From: a virus
Virus record (IMG/VR): IMGVR_UViG_3300027810_000010
Span: 1-64,000 of that record
DNA length: 64,000 bases
Direction: 5' to 3' (one strand)
The position numbers and the translations under genes are program-made. This document shows positions 1-6,673 of this stretch, piece by piece (position 1 is the first letter of the stretch; every line of letters begins with the position of its first letter). The notes beneath the pieces are model-generated. The model had not been told where the DNA came from. It searched no databases and saw only the letters and a program-made list of their open reading frames with translations.

Positions 1-139
1 TTCTATTTCTGTCCTTATCTTCACAAACATACCAGTTCTGATATTGTGCAACTGGATATTGTTTAAATGCTACTTCACCTTTAGTGTCGTAATATGATAT
101 AATTACATCTCTGTCTCTTTGTTCGATATCTAATATCAT
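1..139 (-). CDS. N-terminal fragment of a gene, possibly family B DNA polymerase
   Basis: An open frame starts at the ATG at 137-139 and runs off the left edge, giving 46 residues that begin MILDIEQRDRDVIISYYD. The DIE near the start followed by a short beta-hairpin-like stretch and a conserved NW resembles the N-terminus of phage family B DNA polymerases, but this is recollection of style rather than a diagnostic motif; the exonuclease and polymerase motifs lie outside the window. An HNH homing endonuclease gene directly upstream would suit a polymerase locus, a common target of such elements in T4-like phages. No Shine-Dalgarno precedes the start. Confidence 0.4.
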   Translation of the reverse strand, partial: MILDIEQRDRDVIISYYDTKGEVAFKQYPVAQYQNWYVCEDKDRNR

Positions 140-163
140 TAATAGTTGTTTTTAGTTCGCATG

Positions 164-1120
164 TTATTTATACACGACATTAGTTAATTGTTTACCCTTT
201 TTCCAGATAAAACCTCTATATTCACCATCTTTATTTTTACTTCTACCATTAACTATGTGATTAATCATTTGTGCGCTAATATTTAAGTTTTCTTGAATTT
301 CCTTTCTGCTATTCCATATGTGAATTTCATTACCTTCTAAATCACATTGTATTATTTGCTTACTTATAATTACTTTATGATTTGAAGGATTCTTCTGTTT
401 TCCTGTTTTCTTATAAATGCGCTTCTTTGGTGGTATCATTTTATTAGGTTCAATATCAAAAGACCATCTAAATCCAGCTGCATAGTTTCTATTACCAGAT
501 GCTGCTAAATGTAAGTTTCCAATAGAAGAATAGTTAAGTGCTTCGCTTGCAGAATAAATACTTTGAAACTGTTGTATGAATATACCATCTTTATTAAACA
601 TATTTACACAAATTCTTCCAGTTCTGTCCTTTGTAATCATAGAAGGGTTTGATTCATATTGTTTAATTTCATTTACAACCTTTTTATATTTAAAAGAATT
701 TAATTGATTTGATTCTTTTATTTTTGGTAAATTATTTCTAATAATTTCAAAGGAGTTAATTAATTCATCAGTTAGTATTTTATTTTTATTTTTAAAATAC
801 TTAGTGTGTAGAATTTTCCTTAACTCAATGCCTTCTTCATATCTACCTGACCTCATATACCATACTAATCTATCTTGATCTTTTTGATATAACTTCCATA
901 ATAGCCAATGTGCTATTTTATGCTGTCTTATATCGAGTTCGATTAAATTTTCAATATTATTAGATCCACCAAAATGTTTTGGAAGTATGTGATGAACTTC
1001 TGTATATTTAGATCTGATTTGATATTTACCTAAACATAGGTTTTCATAAATTATGGAATACATGTAACTTAGAGATATTTTTCTTTTATTATATATCCCT
1101 AAGTTATATGAAAATTTCAA
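164..1120 (-). CDS. HNH homing endonuclease with NUMOD1-type DNA-binding repeats
   Basis: 318 aa. The N-terminal part holds an HNH nuclease core: EVHHILPKHFGG with the His pair at about 43-44, Asn at 55 and 58, and His at 67 and 71. The C-terminal half carries two helix-turn-helix-like NUMOD1-type modules at about 170-225 and 258-310, each starting with a short beta hairpin, then a segment like SIYSASEAL or SRKEIQEN, and ending in a GFxW motif. This is the architecture of free-standing phage homing endonucleases, which nick or cut a site in a neighbouring gene and spread by repair. It stands alone between a possible DNA polymerase start and dUTPase, suggesting insertion into a nucleotide and replication operon. 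The gene is intact; activity is inferred. Confidence 0.88.
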   Translation of the reverse strand: MKFSYNLGIYNKRKISLSYMYSIIYENLCLGKYQIRSKYTEVHHILPKHFGGSNNIENLIELDIRQHKIAHWLLWKLYQKDQDRLVWYMRSGRYEEGIELRKILHTKYFKNKNKILTDELINSFEIIRNNLPKIKESNQLNSFKYKKVVNEIKQYESNPSMITKDRTGRICVNMFNKDGIFIQQFQSIYSASEALNYSSIGNLHLAASGNRNYAAGFRWSFDIEPNKMIPPKKRIYKKTGKQKNPSNHKVIISKQIIQCDLEGNEIHIWNSRKEIQENLNISAQMINHIVNGRSKNKDGEYRGFIWKKGKQLTNVVYK

Positions 1121-1128
1121 TAGTTTAA

Positions 1129-1596
1129 TTAATATCCATCCTTTTGTCTTTGGACGTTAGCTTCAGCTTTTGCGAAGTAATAGTTATAAGCTGTCTTTGC
1201 GTCTAATCCAATAGATGCGGCATAATTAATAAAGAAGTGTAGAATATCTACCCATTCCATATACAATTCCTTTTTGTCGCCTTCGGACATATCAGAAATC
1301 TTTAATTTATCGTATTTAGTAAAGTCTTTTTTCCAGTATTTCCATACTGCATTTCCACTTCCGTCTTTAATACCTCCTAGAGCATCAGTCATTTCATGAA
1401 TTTCATCTACAACTGCATGTGTATTAACATGCCAGAAGTCCATGACTTCTCTGATAGTCATATCTTCAAAGTTAAACCCGTAGGTTTTTTCTTGCATCTT
1501 CTTTTGATGAGACATGATGTCTTCAAGGTGTGTCGTTGATTTATCGTAAAAATCTTTAACTTCTAGATCTTTACATTCGTTGTCAATATTTGCCAT
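1129..1596 (-). CDS. dimeric (all-alpha) dUTP diphosphatase
   Basis: 155 aa. Matches the dUTPase-2/MazG-like all-alpha NTP pyrophosphatase family: an ExxE pair (E65, E68) in VVDEIHEMTDALGG, KYWKK at about 86-90, then an ExxD pair (E114, D117) in YMEWVDILHF, and a C-terminal YFAKAEANVQRQKDGY signature. These acidic residues bind the Mg ions used to hydrolyse dUTP to dUMP and PPi, preventing uracil incorporation and feeding dTMP synthesis. The dCMP deaminase at 62249-62761 would act in the same pathway. It lies 8 nt upstream of the HNH gene. The all-helical type differs from the trimeric beta-type dUTPase and from T4 gp56 only in detail of the fold class. Confidence 0.85.
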   Translation of the reverse strand: MANIDNECKDLEVKDFYDKSTTHLEDIMSHQKKMQEKTYGFNFEDMTIREVMDFWHVNTHAVVDEIHEMTDALGGIKDGSGNAVWKYWKKDFTKYDKLKISDMSEGDKKELYMEWVDILHFFINYAASIGLDAKTAYNYYFAKAEANVQRQKDGY

Positions 1597-1634
1597 ATTT
1601 TTCGCTACTTTTTAATGTTTGTTATTTATTCTAC

Positions 1635-2876
1635 TTAAAATAATGAATCTGTTTTTAATTCTAGTGGTTTTTCTACCGATCTTTTATTAACATTGTTAAT
1701 AGCTTCAAAGAGATCAGTGTTAACAACTTCCGGAGCATTGTGCAATTTAGCTAACCTTACGGAATTTTTTCTAAACTCTTCTCTTCTTTCACTATTGTTT
1801 GCTAACTCTAGTATTTCTGGAATAGATGCTGCAATATCTTCTTTATCTACGAAGATTGCAAAATCTTTAAGTTGTATAAAAGGAACTCCTTCTGTTCTAT
1901 GAATAACGTGGGTTCCCCAGTGTTTGTCAAATAACGGTATAGTTCCCGCTGCAATAACTTCACACATTGCATATTCAATCATTGAACCATATAATCTTTC
2001 AGGAAGATTAAAGAATTCAGCACCAAACATAGATTTTCCAAGTTCTGCCATACCTTCGGCTAAATTATAAGGTCCATACATATACATTTTATCTTCAACC
2101 TGTGGATATGTAACTGGGTTTTTAATTGGATGAACTTCAAAGATATCTTCTCTTAAAGTTTTTCTATCTTCTTGTAAAAACATCGGAAGAGCACCTATAG
2201 ATCTTTCAACTCCTCTACATTCTGTTACGAAATTATTACCCTTTAATAGTTCCATAATATCGAACATTCTAAAAGGATCTTTAAATCCAGCGAATCGGCC
2301 GAAGTATGTGGCTCTTCTTTCCTGTTCTTCTACAGGAACTACAGTATTAGACCATGCATCATAGTCATATGAATTAAGATTCATTTCAATCAAAGGAGTA
2401 TCAGGTGCATGCTCTCTTAATTTATTTGCAAAATTAGATCTTGCAGAATAATTAAACATAGCATCCATGGATTTCATGATTTCCCAATACTTGTAATTCT
2501 TTGATAAGTTTGCAGTATTATGATCTAAGCAATTTCCAATTTTAATAGGACTTTCTAAACCATATATACAATGTTCAATAAAATCTTCATTGAATTCGTC
2601 TCCTACTGATTTGTGAGGATATGATGTATAATATACTACGTCGTTCTTTTCAAGTTCTTTAGCAATATTAGGGATATCCTTTCTCTTAAATTCAGTGCAA
2701 ACTATATCTGTTGTTTTATGGCGGGGCCATTTCTTTTCTACAGCTGCAAAGATAGTTGCCTCATGGCCTTCTTTAATCAACCAATTGTAAAACTCAATAG
2801 TGTGTCTTGTAAGACCACATCCTTCAACTCCTTTTGCTAATACTAATGCTATTTTCATATGATTATTGTTTTTCAT
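1635..2876 (-). CDS. GT-B fold glycosyltransferase
   Basis: 413 aa (407 if the internal Met at 2856-2858, reading MKIALVLAKG, is the true start; that start would remove the overlap with the upstream gene). The N-terminal Rossmann-like half has a Gly-rich loop (KGVEGCGLTRHTIEF). The C-terminal half has YFGRFAGFKDP and a nucleotide-sugar-binding segment near FNLPERLYGSMIEYAMCEVIAAGTIPLFD, equivalent to the E-x7-E region of GT4-type enzymes. Acceptor is not predictable: phage DNA bases (as with T4 alpha/beta glucosyltransferases), a virion protein, or host surface glycan are all possible. The RmlB-like and cytidylyltransferase genes about 2 kb away suggest a shared sugar-nucleotide pathway. Confidence 0.75.
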   Translation of the reverse strand: MKNNNHMKIALVLAKGVEGCGLTRHTIEFYNWLIKEGHEATIFAAVEKKWPRHKTTDIVCTEFKRKDIPNIAKELEKNDVVYYTSYPHKSVGDEFNEDFIEHCIYGLESPIKIGNCLDHNTANLSKNYKYWEIMKSMDAMFNYSARSNFANKLREHAPDTPLIEMNLNSYDYDAWSNTVVPVEEQERRATYFGRFAGFKDPFRMFDIMELLKGNNFVTECRGVERSIGALPMFLQEDRKTLREDIFEVHPIKNPVTYPQVEDKMYMYGPYNLAEGMAELGKSMFGAEFFNLPERLYGSMIEYAMCEVIAAGTIPLFDKHWGTHVIHRTEGVPFIQLKDFAIFVDKEDIAASIPEILELANNSERREEFRKNSVRLAKLHNAPEVVNTDLFEAINNVNKRSVEKPLELKTDSLF

Positions 2877-3132
2877 TTATGTAATTGTCTAGACCCTGTA
2901 TATATGCTACTGCATCTAGTAAGTTATCTCTTTTATGATTGTAGCTTTCTCTAGAAAATTTAAGGGCTACTAATGCTTTAAACATATCTGCACCTGTTAC
3001 TTCATGGCCTGTCATACCTTGAAAGATCATCGCTGCTCTATCCATACCTTCTGAAAAAGGACCGTAATTACGATCTGCTTCTTCGCTTCTGTTGTTTACA
3101 ATTGAATTTGCTTCTTCTAAAATACTTTTCAT
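2863..3132 (-). CDS. small conserved phage protein, DUF6378-like
   Basis: 89 aa. The pattern EANSIVNNRSEEADRNYG, then FSEGMDRAAMIFQGMTG, then DMFKALVALKFSRES, then KRDNLLDAVAYIQGL is that of a widespread phage family (DUF6378 as I recall it), whose function is unknown; the helical acidic pattern has a loose MazG-like look. The 3' end overlaps the annotated start of the glycosyltransferase by 14 nt, implying translational coupling or the later start of that gene. A CATATATA motif lies 24 nt upstream of its ATG. Confidence 0.6.
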   Translation of the reverse strand: MKSILEEANSIVNNRSEEADRNYGPFSEGMDRAAMIFQGMTGHEVTGADMFKALVALKFSRESYNHKRDNLLDAVAYIQGLDNYINEKQ

Positions 3133-3156
3133 AAAATGTGTTTGGTTATTATACTC

Positions 3157-3164
3157 TATATATG
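3157..3164 (-). promoter_or_regulatory. candidate late promoter element (variant CATATATA)
   Basis: On the minus strand CATATATA followed by GAGTATAATAACC, 24 nt before the ATG of the 89-aa gene. Differs from the recurrent GATATATA at the first base, so it is a weaker member of the set. Confidence 0.3.
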
Positions 3165-3176
3165 TGTTTTGTTTCG

Positions 3177-3383
3177 TTATAGTTTCGTAAGTGGTGTTAA
3201 TACTCCATTTACTAATTTGTGGGGAATTCCATTCTTAAAAATAAAGCCTGAAGTTGTGACCTTCTTTTCCTCATTTCCAAGAGCACGTTGCTTTGCATTT
3301 TCAAAATCGTCGGATGTTGTTCTACTTCTAACAATACTCCTATCTACTTTCTTTTTTCTACGAGGTCCGTTATAATATGCCAT
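3177..3383 (-). CDS. small basic hypothetical protein
   Basis: 68 aa, not recognised. N-terminus is very basic (MAYYNGPRRKKKVDRSIVR), followed by a helix with DDFENAKQRALGNEEK and a C-terminal stretch FIFKNGIPHKLVNG. The start overlaps the stop of a 55-aa gene upstream by 14 nt, typical of this operon. The basic N-terminus could bind nucleic acid; that is only inference. Confidence 0.6.
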   Translation of the reverse strand: MAYYNGPRRKKKVDRSIVRSRTTSDDFENAKQRALGNEEKKVTTSGFIFKNGIPHKLVNGVLTPLTKL

Positions 3384-3537
3384 CTTTCTTTTTATTGTTT
3401 TCTACTATTTGTTCTAATTCGATTGCAAGATCTTCGATTCCTTCGTTATAAGCCCATTGTGTTTCATCGCCTGGATTTCCGTATCTGATGTTTTCTGATG
3501 CACGTTCTAATAAGATTTGTAATTCTTTTAATGTCAT
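3370..3537 (-). CDS. small hypothetical protein
   Basis: A 55-codon frame from the ATG at 3535-3537 to TAA at 3370-3372. It reads MTLKELQILLERASENIR, then a short loop with NPGDETQWAYNEG, then IEDLAIELEQIVENN. Two predicted amphipathic helices, acidic overall, good codon use, and tight packing (5 nt from the gene before, 14 nt overlap with the gene after) support it as real. Function unknown. Confidence 0.6.
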   Translation of the reverse strand: MTLKELQILLERASENIRYGNPGDETQWAYNEGIEDLAIELEQIVENNKKKDGIL

Positions 3538-3542
3538 GTCTT

Positions 3543-4484
3543 TTATTTTAATAAGTTTTCCATTCCAAGTTCTTCGGCGAAAGCAACTGTGATATCTTTC
3601 AATAGCTTTATGTTTTCTTCTGAGAAATCGGTGTTGTCAAATTTAAATGAAATTGTTTTATCATTGGCACCTGAACTTTCTTTTACGAATTCAAAACCTG
3701 GAACTTTAGATTTTATACTATCAAGAATCTTTCCTGTTTCATCGATGATTCTATTAAGTCCATGATCTCTAACTAAATATCCAGATATTTTAATTCCAAG
3801 GTCATTGTTCTTTTGATTAATAACCCATTCGATACCTAATCTAGAACCAGTATATGCCTTTCCAATATAAAGGTATCTACTACGGTGTGGTAAGTCTTTT
3901 CTATTTTTGAATCCCATTTCAGATGAAGCAACTTTCATCCATTTTAAACCAAGTTCTTCAAGTGAAGCGAGTTTAACAGTAACCTTTTCCTTCTTTTCTT
4001 CTATTCCATACACATCTGCGAAATAACCTTGGTCGTTAAATCTTAAGTGAATTGCATAAGAATCTTCCATCTTAGAAAATTCATTAAGATAGGGTGCATC
4101 GAATTCTTTAAACGCGATAGCAAAGGAATATACTTGTTCGTAATCTTGTTTAAGTCTATTAGATTTAAGATAGAACTGTTCATGGTGATCATTGTCCCAT
4201 TTACCTTTTTGAGATTGACTCATCACTTCAAAGTAATACATTTGTCCTTCGTCTTCAAACGTAAGGTCGGCTCTTTTAGTTGCCATTCCGATTGTTATCG
4301 GAGTTTCTAATTTTCTATCTATATCTTCAATGCTAGATAAACCACATGCTTCGATTACAGTGTTCATTTCTTCTTTGCCAAAAAAGGCTTCTACGAATTG
4401 AGTTTCTCTATTACATTCGTATGATGAGAATACTTCTGCTAAAGAGTGGTCGTTGGTTTTAATTCCTTTTGAATATCTTTTCAT
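3543..4484 (-). CDS. hypothetical protein, possible PD-(D/E)XK-like fold
   Basis: 313 aa, not recognised with certainty. Residues around 70-110 read KRADLTFEDEGQMYYFEVM followed by SQSQKGKWDNDHHEQFYLK. The arrangement of an Asp, then a beta strand ending in ExM, then Gln/Lys-rich helix resembles the core of PD-(D/E)XK nucleases and the related DUF4268-like proteins, but the final Lys of ExK is replaced by Met, so catalysis is doubtful. The C-terminal third (ISGYLVRDHGLNRIIDETGKIL to FKFDNTDF) looks like an alpha/beta domain. It is the first gene after a clear terminator, so it should have its own promoter. Confidence 0.6.
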   Translation of the reverse strand: MKRYSKGIKTNDHSLAEVFSSYECNRETQFVEAFFGKEEMNTVIEACGLSSIEDIDRKLETPITIGMATKRADLTFEDEGQMYYFEVMSQSQKGKWDNDHHEQFYLKSNRLKQDYEQVYSFAIAFKEFDAPYLNEFSKMEDSYAIHLRFNDQGYFADVYGIEEKKEKVTVKLASLEELGLKWMKVASSEMGFKNRKDLPHRSRYLYIGKAYTGSRLGIEWVINQKNNDLGIKISGYLVRDHGLNRIIDETGKILDSIKSKVPGFEFVKESSGANDKTISFKFDNTDFSEENIKLLKDITVAFAEELGMENLLK

Positions 4485-4521
4485 TTATTGCTTGTTTATT
4501 AATTACTATACTAATATAAGC

Positions 4522-4549
4522 AAAAAACCCGAGATAAAAAAATCTCGGG
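4522..4549 (-). terminator. intrinsic terminator
   Basis: Perfect 8-bp stem CCCGAGAT/ATCTCGGG (4528-4535 with 4542-4549) with a six-base A loop. On the minus strand the stem is followed at once by TTTTTT (4522-4527). It closes the sugar-nucleotide operon that ends with the 74-aa gene at 4579. Confidence 0.85.
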
Positions 4550-4578
4550 CTGTTTATTTTCAAAAAAGTTTTAAATTA

Positions 4579-4803
4579 CTATAAGGCTTCTAATACGGAG
4601 CCATAATACTTATCAATTGCGTGTAGCCTATCATCGGCATCTACTAACATGATTAGTGCTTCTTCGGCGTTCTTATAAAAGTCACCCGTTGAATGATCTC
4701 CGATACCTGTTCCTTTATTTCCTAATAAATCTAACGATAATAGGGCTTTTGCTCTATCAGCTTCTGCTGATGCTTTTAACATTGTGATTAATGCTGGATT
4801 CAT
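4579..4803 (-). CDS. small hypothetical protein
   Basis: 74 aa. Mostly helical: KASAEADRAKALLSLDLL, then a Gly-rich loop NKGTGIGDHSTGDFYKNAEE, then a second helix ALIMLVDADDRLHAIDKYYG. Not assigned a function. Its start overlaps the stop of the RmlB-like gene by 4 nt (ATGA-type coupling) and it is the last gene before the terminator at 4522-4549. Confidence 0.6.
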   Translation of the reverse strand: MNPALITMLKASAEADRAKALLSLDLLGNKGTGIGDHSTGDFYKNAEEALIMLVDADDRLHAIDKYYGSVLEAL

Positions 4804-5732
4804 AATTGTTCTTGTTTTAAATTATATACTTGTTCTAATAAATATTCCTCGAATGATAGTGGTATTGTTTCTCCGAAAATAGAATTTAATTTACCATTGT
4901 TTAGTGCATATCGTTTATCATGTCCTAATCTATCTGCAACAAATTCATATTCTGGATTCTTATTCATCATAGTTCCAATCATGTCTATGATCTCTAAATT
5001 AGTGTATCTTTCGCCAGATCCTATATTAAATGTTTCATTAACTCTGTCAGATAACATTATCTCATATATCAATTGAGTATTGTCCGTTACGTCTATCCAC
5101 TCTCTGACATGTTGGCCATCGCCATATACTGGAATTTTCTTTCCTTCTTTAATTGATCTCATAATAGTCGGGATGAATTTTTCAGAATGTTGGTTTTCTC
5201 CGTAGTTATTACATGTTCTAGTAATGATGTATGGTAATCCAAATGTTCGGGCAGCTGAAAGAACTAACATATCCGAAGATGCTTTAGTCGCTGAGTAATA
5301 AGAGGATGCAACTAAGGGAAATTCCTCATCAGCTGTAACATCTATACTAATATCTGCCATATCTCCATAGACTTCATCTGTTGATATATGGATGAACTTC
5401 TTAAGGCTCTTATTCTGTCTAGCACATTCTAATAAATTAAATGTTCCTTCGACATTAGTTCTAATAAATGGTTTTCCGTCTTTAATAGAGTTATCAACAT
5501 GGCTTTCAGCTGCAAAGTGAACGATATAGTCATAAGAACCTAGGTCTTCGGCGGTTACATCACATATATCCTTTTCGAGGAAATCAATATTAGGTACATT
5601 AATTCTACGTGCATCTGCAGCATACGTTAAGTTATCAACTACCAATACTTCTGCATTTGGGTTTTTTCTTCCAATTGTGTTTACGAACTCAGATCCTATG
5701 AATCCAAATCCACCTGTTACTATTATTCTCAT
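4800..5732 (-). CDS. NAD-dependent sugar-nucleotide 4,6-dehydratase (RmlB-like)
   Basis: 310 aa, extended short-chain dehydrogenase/reductase. Rossmann motif GGFGFIG at 7-13, NAD ribose Asp in VVDNLTYAAD (33), HFAAESHVDNS at 72-82, catalytic STDEVYGD at 117-124 (Thr, Asp and Glu of the RmlB active site), YSATK at 146-150 (Tyr and Lys), and RTCNNYGENQHSEKFIPT. These are close to dTDP-glucose 4,6-dehydratase, which makes dTDP-4-keto-6-deoxyglucose. Slightly shorter than typical RmlB (about 330-360 aa). Overlaps the cytidylyltransferase by 4 nt. The substrate could be CDP- or dTDP-glucose; with a cytidylyltransferase beside it the nucleotide is uncertain. Confidence 0.88.
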   Translation of the reverse strand: MRIIVTGGFGFIGSEFVNTIGRKNPNAEVLVVDNLTYAADARRINVPNIDFLEKDICDVTAEDLGSYDYIVHFAAESHVDNSIKDGKPFIRTNVEGTFNLLECARQNKSLKKFIHISTDEVYGDMADISIDVTADEEFPLVASSYYSATKASSDMLVLSAARTFGLPYIITRTCNNYGENQHSEKFIPTIMRSIKEGKKIPVYGDGQHVREWIDVTDNTQLIYEIMLSDRVNETFNIGSGERYTNLEIIDMIGTMMNKNPEYEFVADRLGHDKRYALNNGKLNSIFGETIPLSFEEYLLEQVYNLKQEQL

Positions 5733-6307
5733 GCGTCTTCTAATAATTCTTTAATTCCATTTTTATATTGCTCTTCTGTCAAGTTACCTTCAACATACTG
5801 TGCTATTTCATCTCTAATAGCTAACATTAAATGCTGCGCAGCTGTCGTGTCTACGTCATTCTTTGCTCTATCAATTAGTTCTGGGTTTTGTTTTACGGTT
5901 TGCATTGTAATTAAATCTTTTAGTTTAGTGGTTGACCATCCATGTGAACGAGTAGTATAAATTATCTCAATATCTAGATGATCTCCAGTAAATCTTTTAC
6001 CAATATAATCATCTCCTAATATTCTAACATCAGGCTTATAGAATTCCATTAACTCTATTAAGTCTTCTTCCGTTTGATACGTAACAACTTCGTCAACGCA
6101 TTCTAATGCCATTAATGTTTTATAACGCTCGTATAGTGGTATGACTGGTTTGTATTTTGTGAATCTTGTTTCAGAAGGATCTCTTTGTAAAAAGACCATG
6201 AAATAATCACAATTTTCCTTTGCAGTTTCGAATGTATAAATATACCCAGGATGAAGTAAATCAAAATTACCTGCAGTGAATCCTATTTTACCCTTAGTGT
6301 GATGCAT
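5729..6307 (-). CDS. cytidylyltransferase-like nucleotidyltransferase (TagD/RfaE type)
   Basis: 192 aa. Residues 1-135 form the class I nucleotidyltransferase fold: GNFDLLHPGYIYTFETAK at 13-30 is the HxGH region, but the final His is Tyr (HPGY). Y60-ERYKTLMALECVDEVV and GDDYIGKRFTG follow, then the C-terminal nucleotide-binding motif RSHGWSTTKLKD at about 129-140. TagD and RfaE relatives join a nucleotide to a sugar or polyol phosphate. The last 50 residues form an extra helical tail rich in Glu. Overlaps the dehydratase start by 4 nt and the 81-aa gene by 14 nt, so the three are probably translated together. Confidence 0.75.
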   Translation of the reverse strand: MHHTKGKIGFTAGNFDLLHPGYIYTFETAKENCDYFMVFLQRDPSETRFTKYKPVIPLYERYKTLMALECVDEVVTYQTEEDLIELMEFYKPDVRILGDDYIGKRFTGDHLDIEIIYTTRSHGWSTTKLKDLITMQTVKQNPELIDRAKNDVDTTAAQHLMLAIRDEIAQYVEGNLTEEQYKNGIKELLEDA

Positions 6308-6539
6308 ATATTTTGCTTTTTTGTAATTTAATTCTTAGCCATAATTGATGTATGATAATGTCCATCGAAAATTCATCAGCATCTTCAAGTGCTGTAATTA
6401 TTGTAAAATTATCCACCATGTTCTTTGCAGCCTCAAGGTGGGCTTCGTTCTTACAAGAATCAATTACCTTCTCTAATTTAGTAAGGGCCTCGATCGACCA
6501 CTTTTTGAAATTGTCAGGTCTAAATATAATGTTTTCCAT
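6294..6539 (-). CDS. small hypothetical protein
   Basis: 81 aa, not recognised. Predicted helical throughout: WSIEALTKLEKVIDSCKNEAHLEAAKNMVDNF and DADEFSMDIIIHQLWLRIKL. First gene after the structured 134-nt gap at 6540-6673, and overlaps the cytidylyltransferase start by 14 nt. Possibly a regulatory or partner subunit, but nothing in the sequence fixes this. Confidence 0.55.
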   Translation of the reverse strand: MENIIFRPDNFKKWSIEALTKLEKVIDSCKNEAHLEAAKNMVDNFTIITALEDADEFSMDIIIHQLWLRIKLQKSKIYASH

Positions 6540-6582
6540 ATCTTTTTAATAAACTAATACAATGTGCAATCCTATACATACT

Positions 6583-6615
6583 AAGAATGCTCTGTAGTTT
6601 ATACAGAGCATTCTT
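6583..6615 (-). terminator. long perfect hairpin in intergenic gap, possible terminator
   Basis: Perfect 14-bp inverted repeat AAGAATGCTCTGTA (6583-6596) and TACAGAGCATTCTT (6602-6615) with a 5-nt loop. It lies after the 711-aa polyprotein gene. No strong T-run follows on the minus strand, so it may be a weak terminator, an RNA processing site or a stabilising 3' end. Confidence 0.55.
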
Positions 6616-6621
6616 TAATTG

Positions 6622-6663
6622 TTTCAACATGTAGTTGAAGTGTATTTCGTTGATACGCGAAAT
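6622..6663 (-). other. two further short hairpins between the polyprotein stop and the 14-bp hairpin
   Basis: TTCAAC/GTTGAA (6623-6628 with 6634-6639, 5-nt loop) and ATTTCG/CGAAAT (6644-6649 with 6658-6663, 8-nt loop) lie side by side. With the 14-bp hairpin they make three consecutive stem-loops in a 134-nt gap, the most structured non-coding stretch in the window. Confidence 0.5.
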
Positions 6664-6673
6664 TAGTTATATG

